Source: Chitinophaga sp. CF418 (lineage in GTDB: Bacteria > Bacteroidota > Bacteroidia > Chitinophagales > Chitinophagaceae). Taken from it: a stretch of DNA of 64,000 nucleotides. Where the stretch lies: contig NZ_FRCN01000003.1 of NCBI RefSeq assembly GCF_900142925.1, forward strand, positions 151,300 through 215,299, given 5' to 3'. Positions 55,690 through 64,000 of this stretch are shown piece after piece (position 1 is the first letter of the stretch; every line of letters starts with the position of its first letter). A model generated the notes under the pieces. The model was not told the origin of the DNA, did not search any database, and saw nothing but the letters and a program-made list of their open reading frames with translations. Position numbers and translations under genes: made by a program.

Positions 55690-56126
55690 TCCTTTCAATG
55701 TTTGTCGCTGGTTCTCTGCCACTCTTTTCTTACAACAAATCATTAAAAGAAGGCATGAAATGCCCAGGAAATAGCGATGTCCGCTCATAGGAATATTATA
55801 AAGGAACAAATTTAATAAAATTCCTATGTAACAAAGTCAACATCTTGTGCGGTTTCATTATTTGTAAATATGTACAGGAAGCCGGTTTTCTGCATGACGT
55901 GTTTATCCACTACCATTTTTTGCACTTCGTCAGATGCAGCCTGTACCTGTTTCATGCCACTACTTTGCCTGATTCACTATAACATCTTCATGTATGGCCG
56001 GTGCACGTCTATGCACCGGCCGTTATTTAACATCAAAATGCAAACAGATTCATTATCCGGCAGGATGTTTATGCATAAGTACCACTGCCGCTTATCATAC
56101 TTTCAAATATGGTTAACATGTCATCT
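55690..56126. other. Intergenic stretch
   Basis: 437 bp between the lipoprotein gene and the SusD stop. The only structure is the hairpin at 55996-56021. Confidence 0.5.
55996..56021. terminator. GC-rich hairpin downstream of the SusD gene
   Basis: Perfect 10-bp stem GGCCGGTGCA / TGCACCGGCC with a 6-nt loop, about 105 bp beyond the SusD stop. It lacks a T-run on the minus strand; may protect the 3' end of the SusC/SusD mRNA. Confidence 0.55.
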
Positions 56127-58013
56127 TTACCAACCAGAGTTTTGTACTAATTGATGATTTACTTCTATCTCCGTCTGAGGTATTGGGAAGAGGTAATGTT
56201 TAGGCTGAAATACACGTGTTTGTATAACAACGCGTTTGTAAAATACAGACAACCCGGCTTCTTTACTGTTTACGTCAAAACCAGAGGATTGTAATTCCTG
56301 CGTGGTGGGACGTGCATTTAATCCATGTACGGGTCCGTTGTCTACAATTGTACCGATCATCCAGCGCCTTACATCCCAGAACCTGTGTGACTCGAAGGCA
56401 AACTCAACCCGGTTTTCGTTTTGCACGCGTGCTCTGAAGCCAGCAAGGGTATTGTCATCAGCAATGATAGGCAATGCTGGCATATTGACCCTTGCACGCA
56501 CTTTATTGATGGCGTCAAAGGCAGCAGAGGTTGGCCCTTGGTTATATTCGTTCAATGCTTCTGCATAAATCAGATAAATTTCCGGGAGGCGTATCACAGG
56601 ATCATTCCGTTTAGCATCAGGAGATGTCCAATAATTGAGCATATCCACATCAGGGGAAAGCCATTTGCGAGGATTATATCCAGACACAGGGTAGGTACCG
56701 GTTGATTTTGGCCAGCCCTGTGATATTCCGCCATTAGCCCCCCACCATGACATCCATACAGGTGTATTCCCCGTATGACCAATTGCCCATTTACTACCGT
56801 GGAAAGTAACAGTTGCATAAAATCTCGGATCACGATTTCTGTACATTTTTGAAATATTATCGAAATGCACATTTTCGCTATAACCATCAGCGCCAAAGAT
56901 ATCGCCGGACCAGGTACCTACAGAATCATATCCTGAAGACGGGGCATGTATAGGATATCCATTGTTCATCTCGTAAGCATCCACAAACTCCTGCAGGATG
57001 CTATACTTTCCCCAGCCGCCAAACCAGCCACCATATGGCAGGCATTCATTTTCTATATTCTTACTGTTATTCTGTTGTTTGGCTACAATTATTTCGTCCC
57101 AATTACGGGTATTAAACACCCTGGCGTAACTGTTAATCGGATCACCAGCTATTGTATTTAACGTATAGAGGTTTAGGTTAAGGACTTTCTGTGCTTCATC
57201 TGCCGCGCGTTTCCATTTCTCCTTATCTGCCATTTGGCTAAACAGCGGTGTACCGTCGGGATTTTTGATATCCTTGTAAAAAGGATTACCATTAAATAAA
57301 GGGCTGGCGGCATATGCCAACGTGCGGGTTGCTAATGCCAGCGCACCACCTTTGCTGATACGTCCCATGTCTCCGTCTGCATAGCTAACAGGCAATATTT
57401 CTGCGGCTTGCTCACATTCTCTTGCAATGAAATTCACCACGGAATCTACCGGCATCCTGGGCATCTGCATATCCGCTGCTTCCGATGCGGCATAAGAGCG
57501 GGTGAGGACCGGTACCGCACCATAACGCCTAAAGAGATCAAAATAGAAAAATGCACGTAACACCCTTGCCTCCGCTTTATACCGGGGTAATACTGTGGCG
57601 TAATAGGATTGCTGATTCTCCGGTACAGGCACTTTGTCAATATTCTCCAGGAACAGGTTACATTGACGGATTTTCTGGTAAGCATCCGCCCATATATCGT
57701 ATGGGTTATTCGCCGCATTCCAGGCTCCGCTATTGTAATAAAGGGGGTAAAAACCGGCTCCCCAGTGATGAAAACATTCGTCCGTTGCTGCACATATCTC
57801 ATCCGTCCAGCCATCGGCAAGAGATCCCGGCATCTTAGAGTATAAATTCGCCAATACACCATTGGCATTATTAATATTGCTCCATACCTGGTCTGAAGTG
57901 ACCAATTCGGAAGGAACTACGTCGAGGAATTTTTTGCAGGAAGAGGCGGCTAGAAATGTGGTAACGATGGCCGCCGTCACAAGATTCCTGTATATATATG
58001 TTAGTCTGTTCAT
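56127..58013 (-). CDS. SusD/RagB-family outer membrane lipoprotein
   Basis: A 628-residue protein with a type II signal peptide (TAAIVTTFLAASSCKKFLDV, lipidated Cys in SSCKK). The early VPSELVTSDQVWSNINNANG, the middle LRAFFYFDLFRRYGAVPVLT and the late FAFESHRFWDVRRWMIGTI and VRLPEIYLIYAEALNEYNQG are SusD hallmarks. It is encoded 26 bp after its SusC partner. Ligand-binding subunit of a TonB-driven importer. Confidence 0.95.
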   Translation of the reverse strand: MNRLTYIYRNLVTAAIVTTFLAASSCKKFLDVVPSELVTSDQVWSNINNANGVLANLYSKMPGSLADGWTDEICAATDECFHHWGAGFYPLYYNSGAWNAANNPYDIWADAYQKIRQCNLFLENIDKVPVPENQQSYYATVLPRYKAEARVLRAFFYFDLFRRYGAVPVLTRSYAASEAADMQMPRMPVDSVVNFIARECEQAAEILPVSYADGDMGRISKGGALALATRTLAYAASPLFNGNPFYKDIKNPDGTPLFSQMADKEKWKRAADEAQKVLNLNLYTLNTIAGDPINSYARVFNTRNWDEIIVAKQQNNSKNIENECLPYGGWFGGWGKYSILQEFVDAYEMNNGYPIHAPSSGYDSVGTWSGDIFGADGYSENVHFDNISKMYRNRDPRFYATVTFHGSKWAIGHTGNTPVWMSWWGANGGISQGWPKSTGTYPVSGYNPRKWLSPDVDMLNYWTSPDAKRNDPVIRLPEIYLIYAEALNEYNQGPTSAAFDAINKVRARVNMPALPIIADDNTLAGFRARVQNENRVEFAFESHRFWDVRRWMIGTIVDNGPVHGLNARPTTQELQSSGFDVNSKEAGLSVFYKRVVIQTRVFQPKHYLFPIPQTEIEVNHQLVQNSGW

Positions 58014-58039
58014 TATTTAATGTTTAAAGTCACACAGCA

Positions 58040-61000
58040 TTATAATCCCACGGTCAAACCTGCGTTGAAAACGCGCATCTGGGGATAGTTTCCTGAATCA
58101 TTAGGTGTTTCCGGATCGAAAATTTTGATCTCATCCCAGGTAACCAGGTTCAAGCCATTTACAAAAAGCCTTAAACTCCGGATACCCACCAAGCGCGAAG
58201 TAGCGTTAGAAAGTGTATAACCAATTTCTAAATTCTTTAGTCGCAGGTATTTTGAGTTATACAGCCACCAGGTTGAATTCTGATCATTGTTCTGATTCGC
58301 TGCGTAAGACAATCTTGGATACTTTGCATCTGTATGGTCAGGTGTCCAATAGTTGCCTTTTATATCCGACAATACACCCGCATCGCCTGAGAAAGGCCAC
58401 ATACGTGGTCCTGTAAACCAGGTATGACCACCAAATCCGCCCTGGAAGAGCATGCTCACGTCAAAAGAATGAAAATTACCACCCAATGCAATACCTGCAA
58501 TCTGATAGGGAACCGAGCGCTTACCCAGGTAAGTCTGGTCCAGCGAGTTAACCACGCCGTCTCCATTCATATCCTTATATTTCAGATCACCTGGCTGAAT
58601 GGCACCAAAGGAAGACTGGTCTGGGCTTTTACTAATATCATCCTGTGACTGGAACATGCCGAGTGCCACATATCCATATTGATCATCGATAGCACGCCCG
58701 GTATGCCGCTGATAAGTATGGCCGTTAAAAGATGGCTCGTCCATGGCAATAATACGGTTCACGTTGTACGAGAAATTGGCTTTCAGGAAGTAGCCGTATT
58801 TATGGTAGTTCTTACGGTATTCCATGGTGAGCTCAAATCCTTTGTTTTGTACCTTACCCAGGTTTACATAAGGTAAATTGGCGATACCGATCATACTTGG
58901 AATGGTCCCCGGAGTAGCCAGGATATTACTTCTTAATTCATAAAACGCATCACCTGATATGGAGAGAGCACTACCAAACATTTCAAGGTCTATACCCACG
59001 TTGTACTTGTTTGCTTTTTCCCAGGTCACTCCCATGTTGCCCGTCCTGTCTTCCAACACCCCACCAAATGCGGATCCATCGTGATTGCGGCCAAACTGAT
59101 AACCAGTGCCGCCCAGTGCCCAGGTACTTTGGTACAGGAAGCGCTGACCACCGATCTTGTCATTACCTACACTACCTGCGGACGCACGGATTTTCAACAG
59201 GTTGATGAGCGGTAGCTGGTTTTTAAAGAACGGTTCTTCGGAAATAACATAACTCGCAGAAACAGCCGGGAAGAGATCGTAACGTCTACCTGCCGGAAAG
59301 TTTTCAGACCCGTTATAGCCAAAGTTTACTTCACCGAATATCTTACTGTTATAAGCGTATGTTACCCTCCCTATTAAACCGTTATACTTATAAGGAAGAC
59401 CGTTAATAGCGTCATTGGATCCTACGGCGTCAAAAAATGTTTGTTGCTGGTAAAGCGCCATGGCAGTAACGGCATGTTTACCGAAAGTACGGTCATAGTT
59501 CAGATAAGCTTCCAGCTGTGTACGGCGATTGCTGTTAGCCGCCACATCATAGCTCAGGTTATTGGAACCATCAGTCACCTTTGTGTAGGTGCCGGTAGAC
59601 AGGTCGGTAGCCTGATCATCAGCTATAGACCATTTATATGTGTAGTAGGATTTAGACCTGGTTATATTCTTGTAATTGTAAGAGTCAAATGATAGCCTTA
59701 CCCGGGTACTTAAACCTTTGGTGATCCAGGGCAGGTTGAGCTTGAACCCGGTAGTGGCCTGCAGTGTATTTTGGAAATTACGCTGGTAACCTCCCTGGGT
59801 TAAACGGCCAAACGGGTTGTAAGGTTTGGCAGATTGATAGGCAACAGATCCATCCGGATTCTGCATTGGGTACAGGTATGGAGGTATACCCTGCATATCT
59901 GCGAAAAGTGCAGAAGCACCTACGTTCGGATAGTTATTGTCATATACGATCTGGCCGAGGTTCAATTCCATAGTCAGATCTTTGGTGATGTTCAGGTCAA
60001 TATTCGAACGGAAGTTATACTTGTTATTAAGAGCCTGAATATTGTAATCAGATAAGTTGGCGTATTGGTATAAACCACTTTGCCTAAGGTAAGAGATAGA
60101 GGTAAAGTAGCGTACAAAGTCATTCCCACCTGACACGTTTAAGTTACCGGAATACATAGGGGCAGTTGGTTTCAGCAGTTCATGTAACCAGTTTACATTC
60201 GGATATAGATATTTGTAAGCCGGGTGTGATCTGTCCCTGAATTTATTCAGGTATTCATCCGTGTACATGGCATAATTCTGACCATCGTTGATCAGGGCTT
60301 CGCGGTATAATTTCAGTGCATCATAAGAGTCGAGATATTCAGGCAACCTTGTTGGCTCCTGGATGCCTCCCTGAAAAGTAAAGTTGATCTGTGGCTTTGA
60401 CTTCATGCCCCTTTTGGTGGTGACTAATATTACTCCGTTAGCACCCCGCACCCCATACACGGCAGTAGAAGATGCGTCTTTTAATATAGAAATACTTTCT
60501 ACTTCGTTGGCATCAATACCAGAGAACGCACGTTCTACCCCATCCACCAGGATAAGAGGACTCTGGCTACCCGTAAAAGTGGCCATACCTCTGATCCAGA
60601 GTGCTGATGCATCATAGCCTGGTTCGCCACTGTTTTGTAAGGTTACGAGACCGGGTAAACGCCCGGCAAGCGCATTACTTAGGTTGGCAACAGGACTTTG
60701 CTTCAGTTCCTTTGTACCTACAGAAGCAATAGCTCCTGTCAGGGAAATCTTCTTTTGTTTACCATATCCCACAACGACAACTTCACTCATATCACTTGAA
60801 ACCGTCTTCAGGACAATGCTCCTGGCTTCACTGACAGGTACTACCAGCGTGAGATAGCCGATATGAGAAACCTGGATAGCGGAAGCATTATTCGTACGGG
60901 GGATACGGAATACGCCGTTTTCATTTGTATTAGTGACATGCTTGCTATTCACCAATTGAACAGTCGCACCAGGTATAGGCACACTTTCGTCAGTGACCAC

Positions 61001-61123
61001 TTTACCGGTTACAAAGCCTGTGTCTGTTGCTGGTTGTCCTTGTGCCTGCAAATGTCCACTGTAAGCACTAAAACAAACGCATAGCAACGTTGAGATGTAC
61101 AGATTAATTACATGTTTTTTCAT
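58040..61123 (-). CDS. SusC/RagA-family TonB-dependent receptor without STN domain
   Basis: 1027 residues from the ATG at 61123 (MKKHVINLYISTLLCVCFSA, a signal peptide); the frame extends 28 codons to 61207. A carboxypeptidase-like domain follows directly (TGKVVTDESVPIPGATVQLV). Then come the TonB-box-like SEVVVVGYGKQKKISLTGAI and the plug motifs LILVDGVERAFSGIDANEVE and LKDASSTAVYGVRGANGVIL. The barrel ends VFNAGLTVGL. With no STN domain and no FecR or sigma gene nearby, it is not a transducing receptor, so control must come from elsewhere. Substrate unknown. Confidence 0.95.
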   Translation of the reverse strand: MKKHVINLYISTLLCVCFSAYSGHLQAQGQPATDTGFVTGKVVTDESVPIPGATVQLVNSKHVTNTNENGVFRIPRTNNASAIQVSHIGYLTLVVPVSEARSIVLKTVSSDMSEVVVVGYGKQKKISLTGAIASVGTKELKQSPVANLSNALAGRLPGLVTLQNSGEPGYDASALWIRGMATFTGSQSPLILVDGVERAFSGIDANEVESISILKDASSTAVYGVRGANGVILVTTKRGMKSKPQINFTFQGGIQEPTRLPEYLDSYDALKLYREALINDGQNYAMYTDEYLNKFRDRSHPAYKYLYPNVNWLHELLKPTAPMYSGNLNVSGGNDFVRYFTSISYLRQSGLYQYANLSDYNIQALNNKYNFRSNIDLNITKDLTMELNLGQIVYDNNYPNVGASALFADMQGIPPYLYPMQNPDGSVAYQSAKPYNPFGRLTQGGYQRNFQNTLQATTGFKLNLPWITKGLSTRVRLSFDSYNYKNITRSKSYYTYKWSIADDQATDLSTGTYTKVTDGSNNLSYDVAANSNRRTQLEAYLNYDRTFGKHAVTAMALYQQQTFFDAVGSNDAINGLPYKYNGLIGRVTYAYNSKIFGEVNFGYNGSENFPAGRRYDLFPAVSASYVISEEPFFKNQLPLINLLKIRASAGSVGNDKIGGQRFLYQSTWALGGTGYQFGRNHDGSAFGGVLEDRTGNMGVTWEKANKYNVGIDLEMFGSALSISGDAFYELRSNILATPGTIPSMIGIANLPYVNLGKVQNKGFELTMEYRKNYHKYGYFLKANFSYNVNRIIAMDEPSFNGHTYQRHTGRAIDDQYGYVALGMFQSQDDISKSPDQSSFGAIQPGDLKYKDMNGDGVVNSLDQTYLGKRSVPYQIAGIALGGNFHSFDVSMLFQGGFGGHTWFTGPRMWPFSGDAGVLSDIKGNYWTPDHTDAKYPRLSYAANQNNDQNSTWWLYNSKYLRLKNLEIGYTLSNATSRLVGIRSLRLFVNGLNLVTWDEIKIFDPETPNDSGNYPQMRVFNAGLTVGL

Positions 61124-61559
61124 AATATCAATTGAGGTAAAGTACACAGTCTGAATATGAATGCAGTAACGTTCATGCACACCCCTTCTTAAGCACGCAA
61201 CAGCCACTTCTGTCTGCGCAATAGCTGCGGTAAACCGGCAGAAATGGTTTTGTCAGTAACTACTACAATGGTGACCAACTACGGGTACAAGGGAATAATA
61301 CTCTTACATTGAGTGATACTATCTAAATAAAATGTTGAATTCGAAATGCCACAAGCGTATAATCCAGGGATATTTTCTTAATGCTAGTTAGTTTTCTACT
61401 AACAGATTTTGATTAACATAGTCTTTTAATACAATACGCTAACTTACTCAAGAGTGGAGGTTTATCATGGACAGATAATGACATGTTATTTGCAAATTTT
61501 AACAAATCTTTTTTGGGAGGGGGGATTAGGGTGCAATAATCGGTGAGGGACAAAATAAG
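61124..61559. other. Upstream region of the SusC/SusD pair
   Basis: Non-coding stretch between the SusC start and a terminator at 61560. AT-rich in its right half. The promoter of the SusC/SusD pair should lie here; I cannot point to it with confidence. Confidence 0.45.
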
Positions 61560-61591
61560 AGAGGATCAGTCCAAAGTTAGACTGATCCTCT
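61560..61591 (-). terminator. Terminator after the site-2-protease-like gene
   Basis: Perfect 12-bp stem AGAGGATCAGTC / GACTGATCCTCT with an 8-nt loop; on the minus strand it is followed by CTTATTTTG. Confidence 0.75.
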
Positions 61592-61708
61592 TTATATCTG
61601 TAAGCTAAATAGTCGGTCCCAGGCATTCCCGAATAAATATTCCGAGTATTTATCTTTGCGCTGATTTCGTTGTTGATGAGGCTTCGTTTAATACTTGAAT
61701 GGCATTCT

Positions 61709-62542
61709 TCATCTTCGATCGGTAACACTGGCCAACTTACTAGTTTTAAGTTTTACCAATATCATTGCAAGTATAAAAACCAATGAACCTATAAGATATA
61801 GCCCTAAAGTAAAACTAAGGATGTAGCTTACATTTTGGCGAAATGAAAAAAAAGAAAAAACAAATGTAGGAATTTTCCAACAGGTCAAATACACACCGAA
61901 AATGGTTATTATAAAGCCCGGTAGCTTTATCAGCCAATTGATATTTTTTCCATCCCGGGAGTATATACTCATGATTTTTGACAGCGAGGTAAGAACAAGA
62001 AACATTGAAATCAATAATGTCAAAGCGAATGATATAATACTCTTATCAATCAGCATATTATTTGTCCTCATCACGAGTTCATTAGCTGCACTCAAACCAA
62101 ACATTGTTTTGATGGCAACTAAAATGTAATTCAGCATTTCTGCTGTAGTCTGAAGAATATTCCCAGGTCCTTTTAGGGTACATAGACTTAATAGTAAGAC
62201 AAATAACCAAACCAAGGAAGGTATAAGGCGAAAGACCAATTGCTTTGTTCTGGACTTATTCAAAAGAGAAAATGGTAATTCTTCTATAGCAATGCTTCCC
62301 AAATCCTCCTTTAACATTCCCAATGGTTTAATATAAGCCCCTATTGGCAACCAGCCTAATTGATATATTGTGCCATTAATTTCCTTTTTGAGTAAAGAAA
62401 AGTAAGGATTTAAGAAAATTGAAAACTCTGTGATCTTAACCTTCCACATTTTACAAAGCCATACATAAATAAAGTTGCCAAGCGAAATAGCTAAGAAAAT
62501 CAATGCACCTAAACAAAAGGCATTATAGCTAAAGTGCAGCAT
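61709..62542 (-). CDS. Site-2-protease-like (M50) membrane protein lacking the HExxH site
   Basis: 277 residues from the ATG at 62542 (MLHFSYNAFCLGALIFLAIS); the frame continues to 62626. Six or so hydrophobic segments. The stretch VKITEFSIFLNPYFSLLKKE, then YQLGWLPIGAYIKPLGM, corresponds closely to the post-catalytic region of RseP/M50 proteases (WLPLGGYVK..GM). Where those carry HELGHF, this protein has FLAISLGNFI, so both zinc histidines and the glutamate are gone. Likely a pseudoprotease that binds or regulates membrane proteins, unless it is a degenerating gene. A partial small frame lies just upstream (62700-62942). Confidence 0.7.
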   Translation of the reverse strand: MLHFSYNAFCLGALIFLAISLGNFIYVWLCKMWKVKITEFSIFLNPYFSLLKKEINGTIYQLGWLPIGAYIKPLGMLKEDLGSIAIEELPFSLLNKSRTKQLVFRLIPSLVWLFVLLLSLCTLKGPGNILQTTAEMLNYILVAIKTMFGLSAANELVMRTNNMLIDKSIISFALTLLISMFLVLTSLSKIMSIYSRDGKNINWLIKLPGFIITIFGVYLTCWKIPTFVFSFFSFRQNVSYILSFTLGLYLIGSLVFILAMILVKLKTSKLASVTDRR

Positions 62543-62699
62543 AAGATTAAAAGTCAATTTATTGGGAGAAATAATTACAGACTCCTTGCTCAAAGGAGCT
62601 ACAAATATACAATTTTTTACATACAAAAGATTGCCTTATGTCCGATACCTGTTTATGGGGCTGACCAAAAAGTCAAAGAGCGCTTTTAGGTCGGCCCCT

Positions 62700-62942
62700 T
62701 CATTTAAGCAAAATTTCAACGTCTCCTTTTTTGACTGAGTCCATCACTGAAACTTTTTCTCCGGCTAACATTTTTTCAAGATCTTCCCTTTTGTAGTAGC
62801 CATTGTTGTTCATATACACGCTAAATTCCTCACATTTTTCAGCGATTTGGGTTCGGCCAGGATTGCAAAAAATTAAAGCTTCTTCCGGCTTTAAAAATGG
62901 CTTGAAACAGATATAATGGTAATTAGAGCGATGAATTTATTT
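62700..62942 (-). pseudogene. Small open frame without ATG start, unknown
   Basis: On the minus strand a frame of about 80 codons is bounded by a stop upstream and ends at TGA 62700. It reads CFKPFLKPEEALIFCNPGRT, then YMNNNGYYKREDLEKMLAGE and KVSVMDSVKKGDVEILLK. The first ATG is in MNNNGYY, which would give only about 40 residues. It may start at a non-ATG codon, or be the tail of a lost gene. Composition is that of a real protein. Confidence 0.45.
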
Positions 62943-62971
62943 ATATACGAGGTTCGATATCCGTGCTAACC

Positions 62972-63406
62972 TTACCCGTTATAACCCGGGTCAAACTCTA
63001 CAATCCATTCAATACCATATTTATCCCTGAACATTCCGGCATAGGTACCCCATGGGCTGTCGCCAATGGGTCCTTCCACTTCTCCGCCTGCTGATAATCC
63101 GTTAAATATTTTATCTGCTTCTTCACGGCTTTCGGCATTCAGGTATATTTTAGACCGGTTTTCATTTTCGCTTACCCGCCCTAAAAATCCGGGAACATCG
63201 TTGGCTATTAACACATTGTTTTTGCCAAGCGGCAAGCCGATGTACATTATTTTATTTGCCTCATCTTCGGCTACCTGAAACTCGGGGCCTGATAAGTCTT
63301 TAAAACGGGTGATTTTTGTAAACTCACCGCCAAAAACTGATTTGTAAAAAGTGAATGCTTCTTCGGCATTGCCATTGAAGTTGATCCAGGGATTAATTGC
63401 TCTCAT
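62972..63406 (-). CDS. VOC-family (PhnB/glyoxalase-like) protein
   Basis: A 144-residue protein. MRAINPWINFNGNAEEAFTF, then YKSVFGGEFTKITRFKD, and the C-terminal PWGTYAGMFRDKYGIEWIVE are the PhnB-like subgroup of the vicinal-oxygen-chelate fold. The subgroup usually forms dimers; metal ligands are incomplete in many members and the function is unknown. Stands alone. Confidence 0.9.
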   Translation of the reverse strand: MRAINPWINFNGNAEEAFTFYKSVFGGEFTKITRFKDLSGPEFQVAEDEANKIMYIGLPLGKNNVLIANDVPGFLGRVSENENRSKIYLNAESREEADKIFNGLSAGGEVEGPIGDSPWGTYAGMFRDKYGIEWIVEFDPGYNG

Positions 63407-63498
63407 GATTTTTAGTTTATCTTGATCTGATCAAATTATAGTTCTTTACATATTATAGTCGAAACTTTGTACGAAGCGGGTTTTGCATACATTTGCAT

Positions 63499-63609
63499 CA
63501 TCCCAAAAGAAAAGCCCAAACAGTAGAAACCGAACGGATGGCACAGGAACTTCAAAATGCCAACCAGCAAAGCTTACATCACTTTATAACCGACCAGCCA
63601 GGAAAATAG
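63499..63609 (+). pseudogene. Fragment of an IS701-like (DDE) transposase
   Basis: The plus-strand frame RKAQTVETERMAQELQNANQ, then QSLHHFITDQPGK, stops at 63607-63609. It resembles the N-terminus of IS701/DDE_5 transposases (ERMAE...QSLQHFITDSPWD). The rest of the transposase is missing. Confidence 0.6.
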
Positions 63610-63830
63610 TTTTATGTTGATGAGCTAACACTCTTTGAGGAGGAGTTAATACGTACATATTCACTTTAATTATACACAATATAGCTCAGGATCCCGGCAG
63701 TTCAAAACTTTGTGTAAAAAAAACACAAATCAAAAGCAACACATAATAATATATTGTTCAGGCTAACAACTTATCAACGAATTGGCCGGGAAAGCACCGT
63801 CCTTATTGTCCAACTTTGCGTAGTTTATTA

Positions 63831-63874
63831 ATGATCAACATTATTTGATTCGAAGACTTAGCGGTACCGGGCAC
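63831..63874 (+). repeat. Dispersed intergenic motif, copy 5
   Basis: ATGATCAACATTATTTGATT, then CGA, 15 bases ending GGTACC, GGGCAC. The left part matches copy 2 (ATCAACATCATTTGGTT) and the right part copy 1 (CGGTACTGGGCAC). Confidence 0.65.
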
Positions 63875-64000
63875 GTAGCGGTATTGTAAAATTATTGCAA
63901 ATGACCGTAACAACGTATTCAAAGTCTTATTACATTCGCACGTGTGGGAGTTATTCCCCTCTTTAAGGATGAAAGATATGGCAGGTTATAATAGTTATCG

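Larger units (their letters stand above)
63407..64000. other. Terminal stretch of the window with remnants
   Basis: 594 bp with a transposase remnant (63499-63609) and motif copy 5 (63831-63874). No intact gene to the window end. Confidence 0.55.

Noticed and set aside
61486..61728. 80-codon minus-strand frame
   Set aside because: Crosses a strong terminator and overlaps the end of the M50-like gene; no protein-like pattern.
39247..63874. Integron attC sites
   Set aside because: The GTTRRRY/RYYYAAC core pair is not present, the intervals are 2-11 kb, and there is no integron integrase in the window.

Overview
The window reads as chromosome of a Bacteroidetes bacterium, most like the Chitinophagaceae (Chitinophaga-type). 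The evidence is three SusC-like TonB-dependent receptors (two followed by SusD lipoproteins), three FecR-type anti-sigma factors, three ECF sigma factors, a DUF4249/TonB receptor pair, and the general absence of strong Shine-Dalgarno sites. Species cannot be fixed from the sequence alone.

Layout. 1-13.6 kb: two ECF sigma/FecR/SusC(-SusD) surface-signalling and glycan-uptake loci, separated by an APC amino-acid permease. 13.6-20.3 kb: mixed chromosomal genes. These are an ABC-type ATPase with a small partner (possible defence pair), a GNAT and an ArsR regulator, an 11-bp tandem/inverted repeat, an esterase-like hydrolase, and a subtilase with a small downstream companion. 20.4-23.3 kb: a compact stress regulon with an ECF sigma factor, a zinc-finger-type anti-sigma, a methionine-rich exported peptide, a cytochrome b and a molybdopterin oxidoreductase. 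All three of its transcription units carry the same promoter pattern, TGTAAGGAT-N11-ACCGAC(T/A)AA. The set closely parallels the periplasmic hypochlorite-defence system (SigF/NrsF, YedY1/YedZ, MrpX) known from Azospira.

23.7-42.8 kb is an accessory island. It begins at a 23-bp tRNA 3'-end-like fragment and a large serine recombinase. Next come an XRE / nucleotidyltransferase-HEPN / histidine-kinase operon (the kinase is frameshifted) and a 1382-residue nuclease-NACHT protein resembling Avs/bNACHT defence proteins. These are followed by a pair that I cannot match to a named system: a 1273-residue protein with a SEC-C zinc motif and a C-terminal PD-(D/E)XK nuclease, then a 436-residue HExxH metalloprotease. 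Last come a DUF4297/Cap4-like nuclease and a frameshifted DUF6602-like gene. From 39 kb onward five copies of a dispersed intergenic motif (GGTTCGA-N15-GGGCAC, all on the + strand) punctuate gene blocks, and most are followed by a hairpin. Gene remnants (SnoaL-like, NmrA-like, IS701-like transposase, several unknown) and a MITE-like element lie near them, which suggests repeated insertion and decay.

42.9-64 kb: ordinary chromosomal genes in small blocks (AlkD-like DNA repair protein, NAD(P)-binding protein, TonB receptor/DUF4249/FecR locus that lacks its sigma factor, SDR plus AraC, YdeI-like protein, lipoprotein, a SusC/SusD pair without a local regulator, a site-2-protease-like membrane protein that lacks the catalytic HExxH, and a VOC protein). 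Assignments are by reading motifs; no database search was run.
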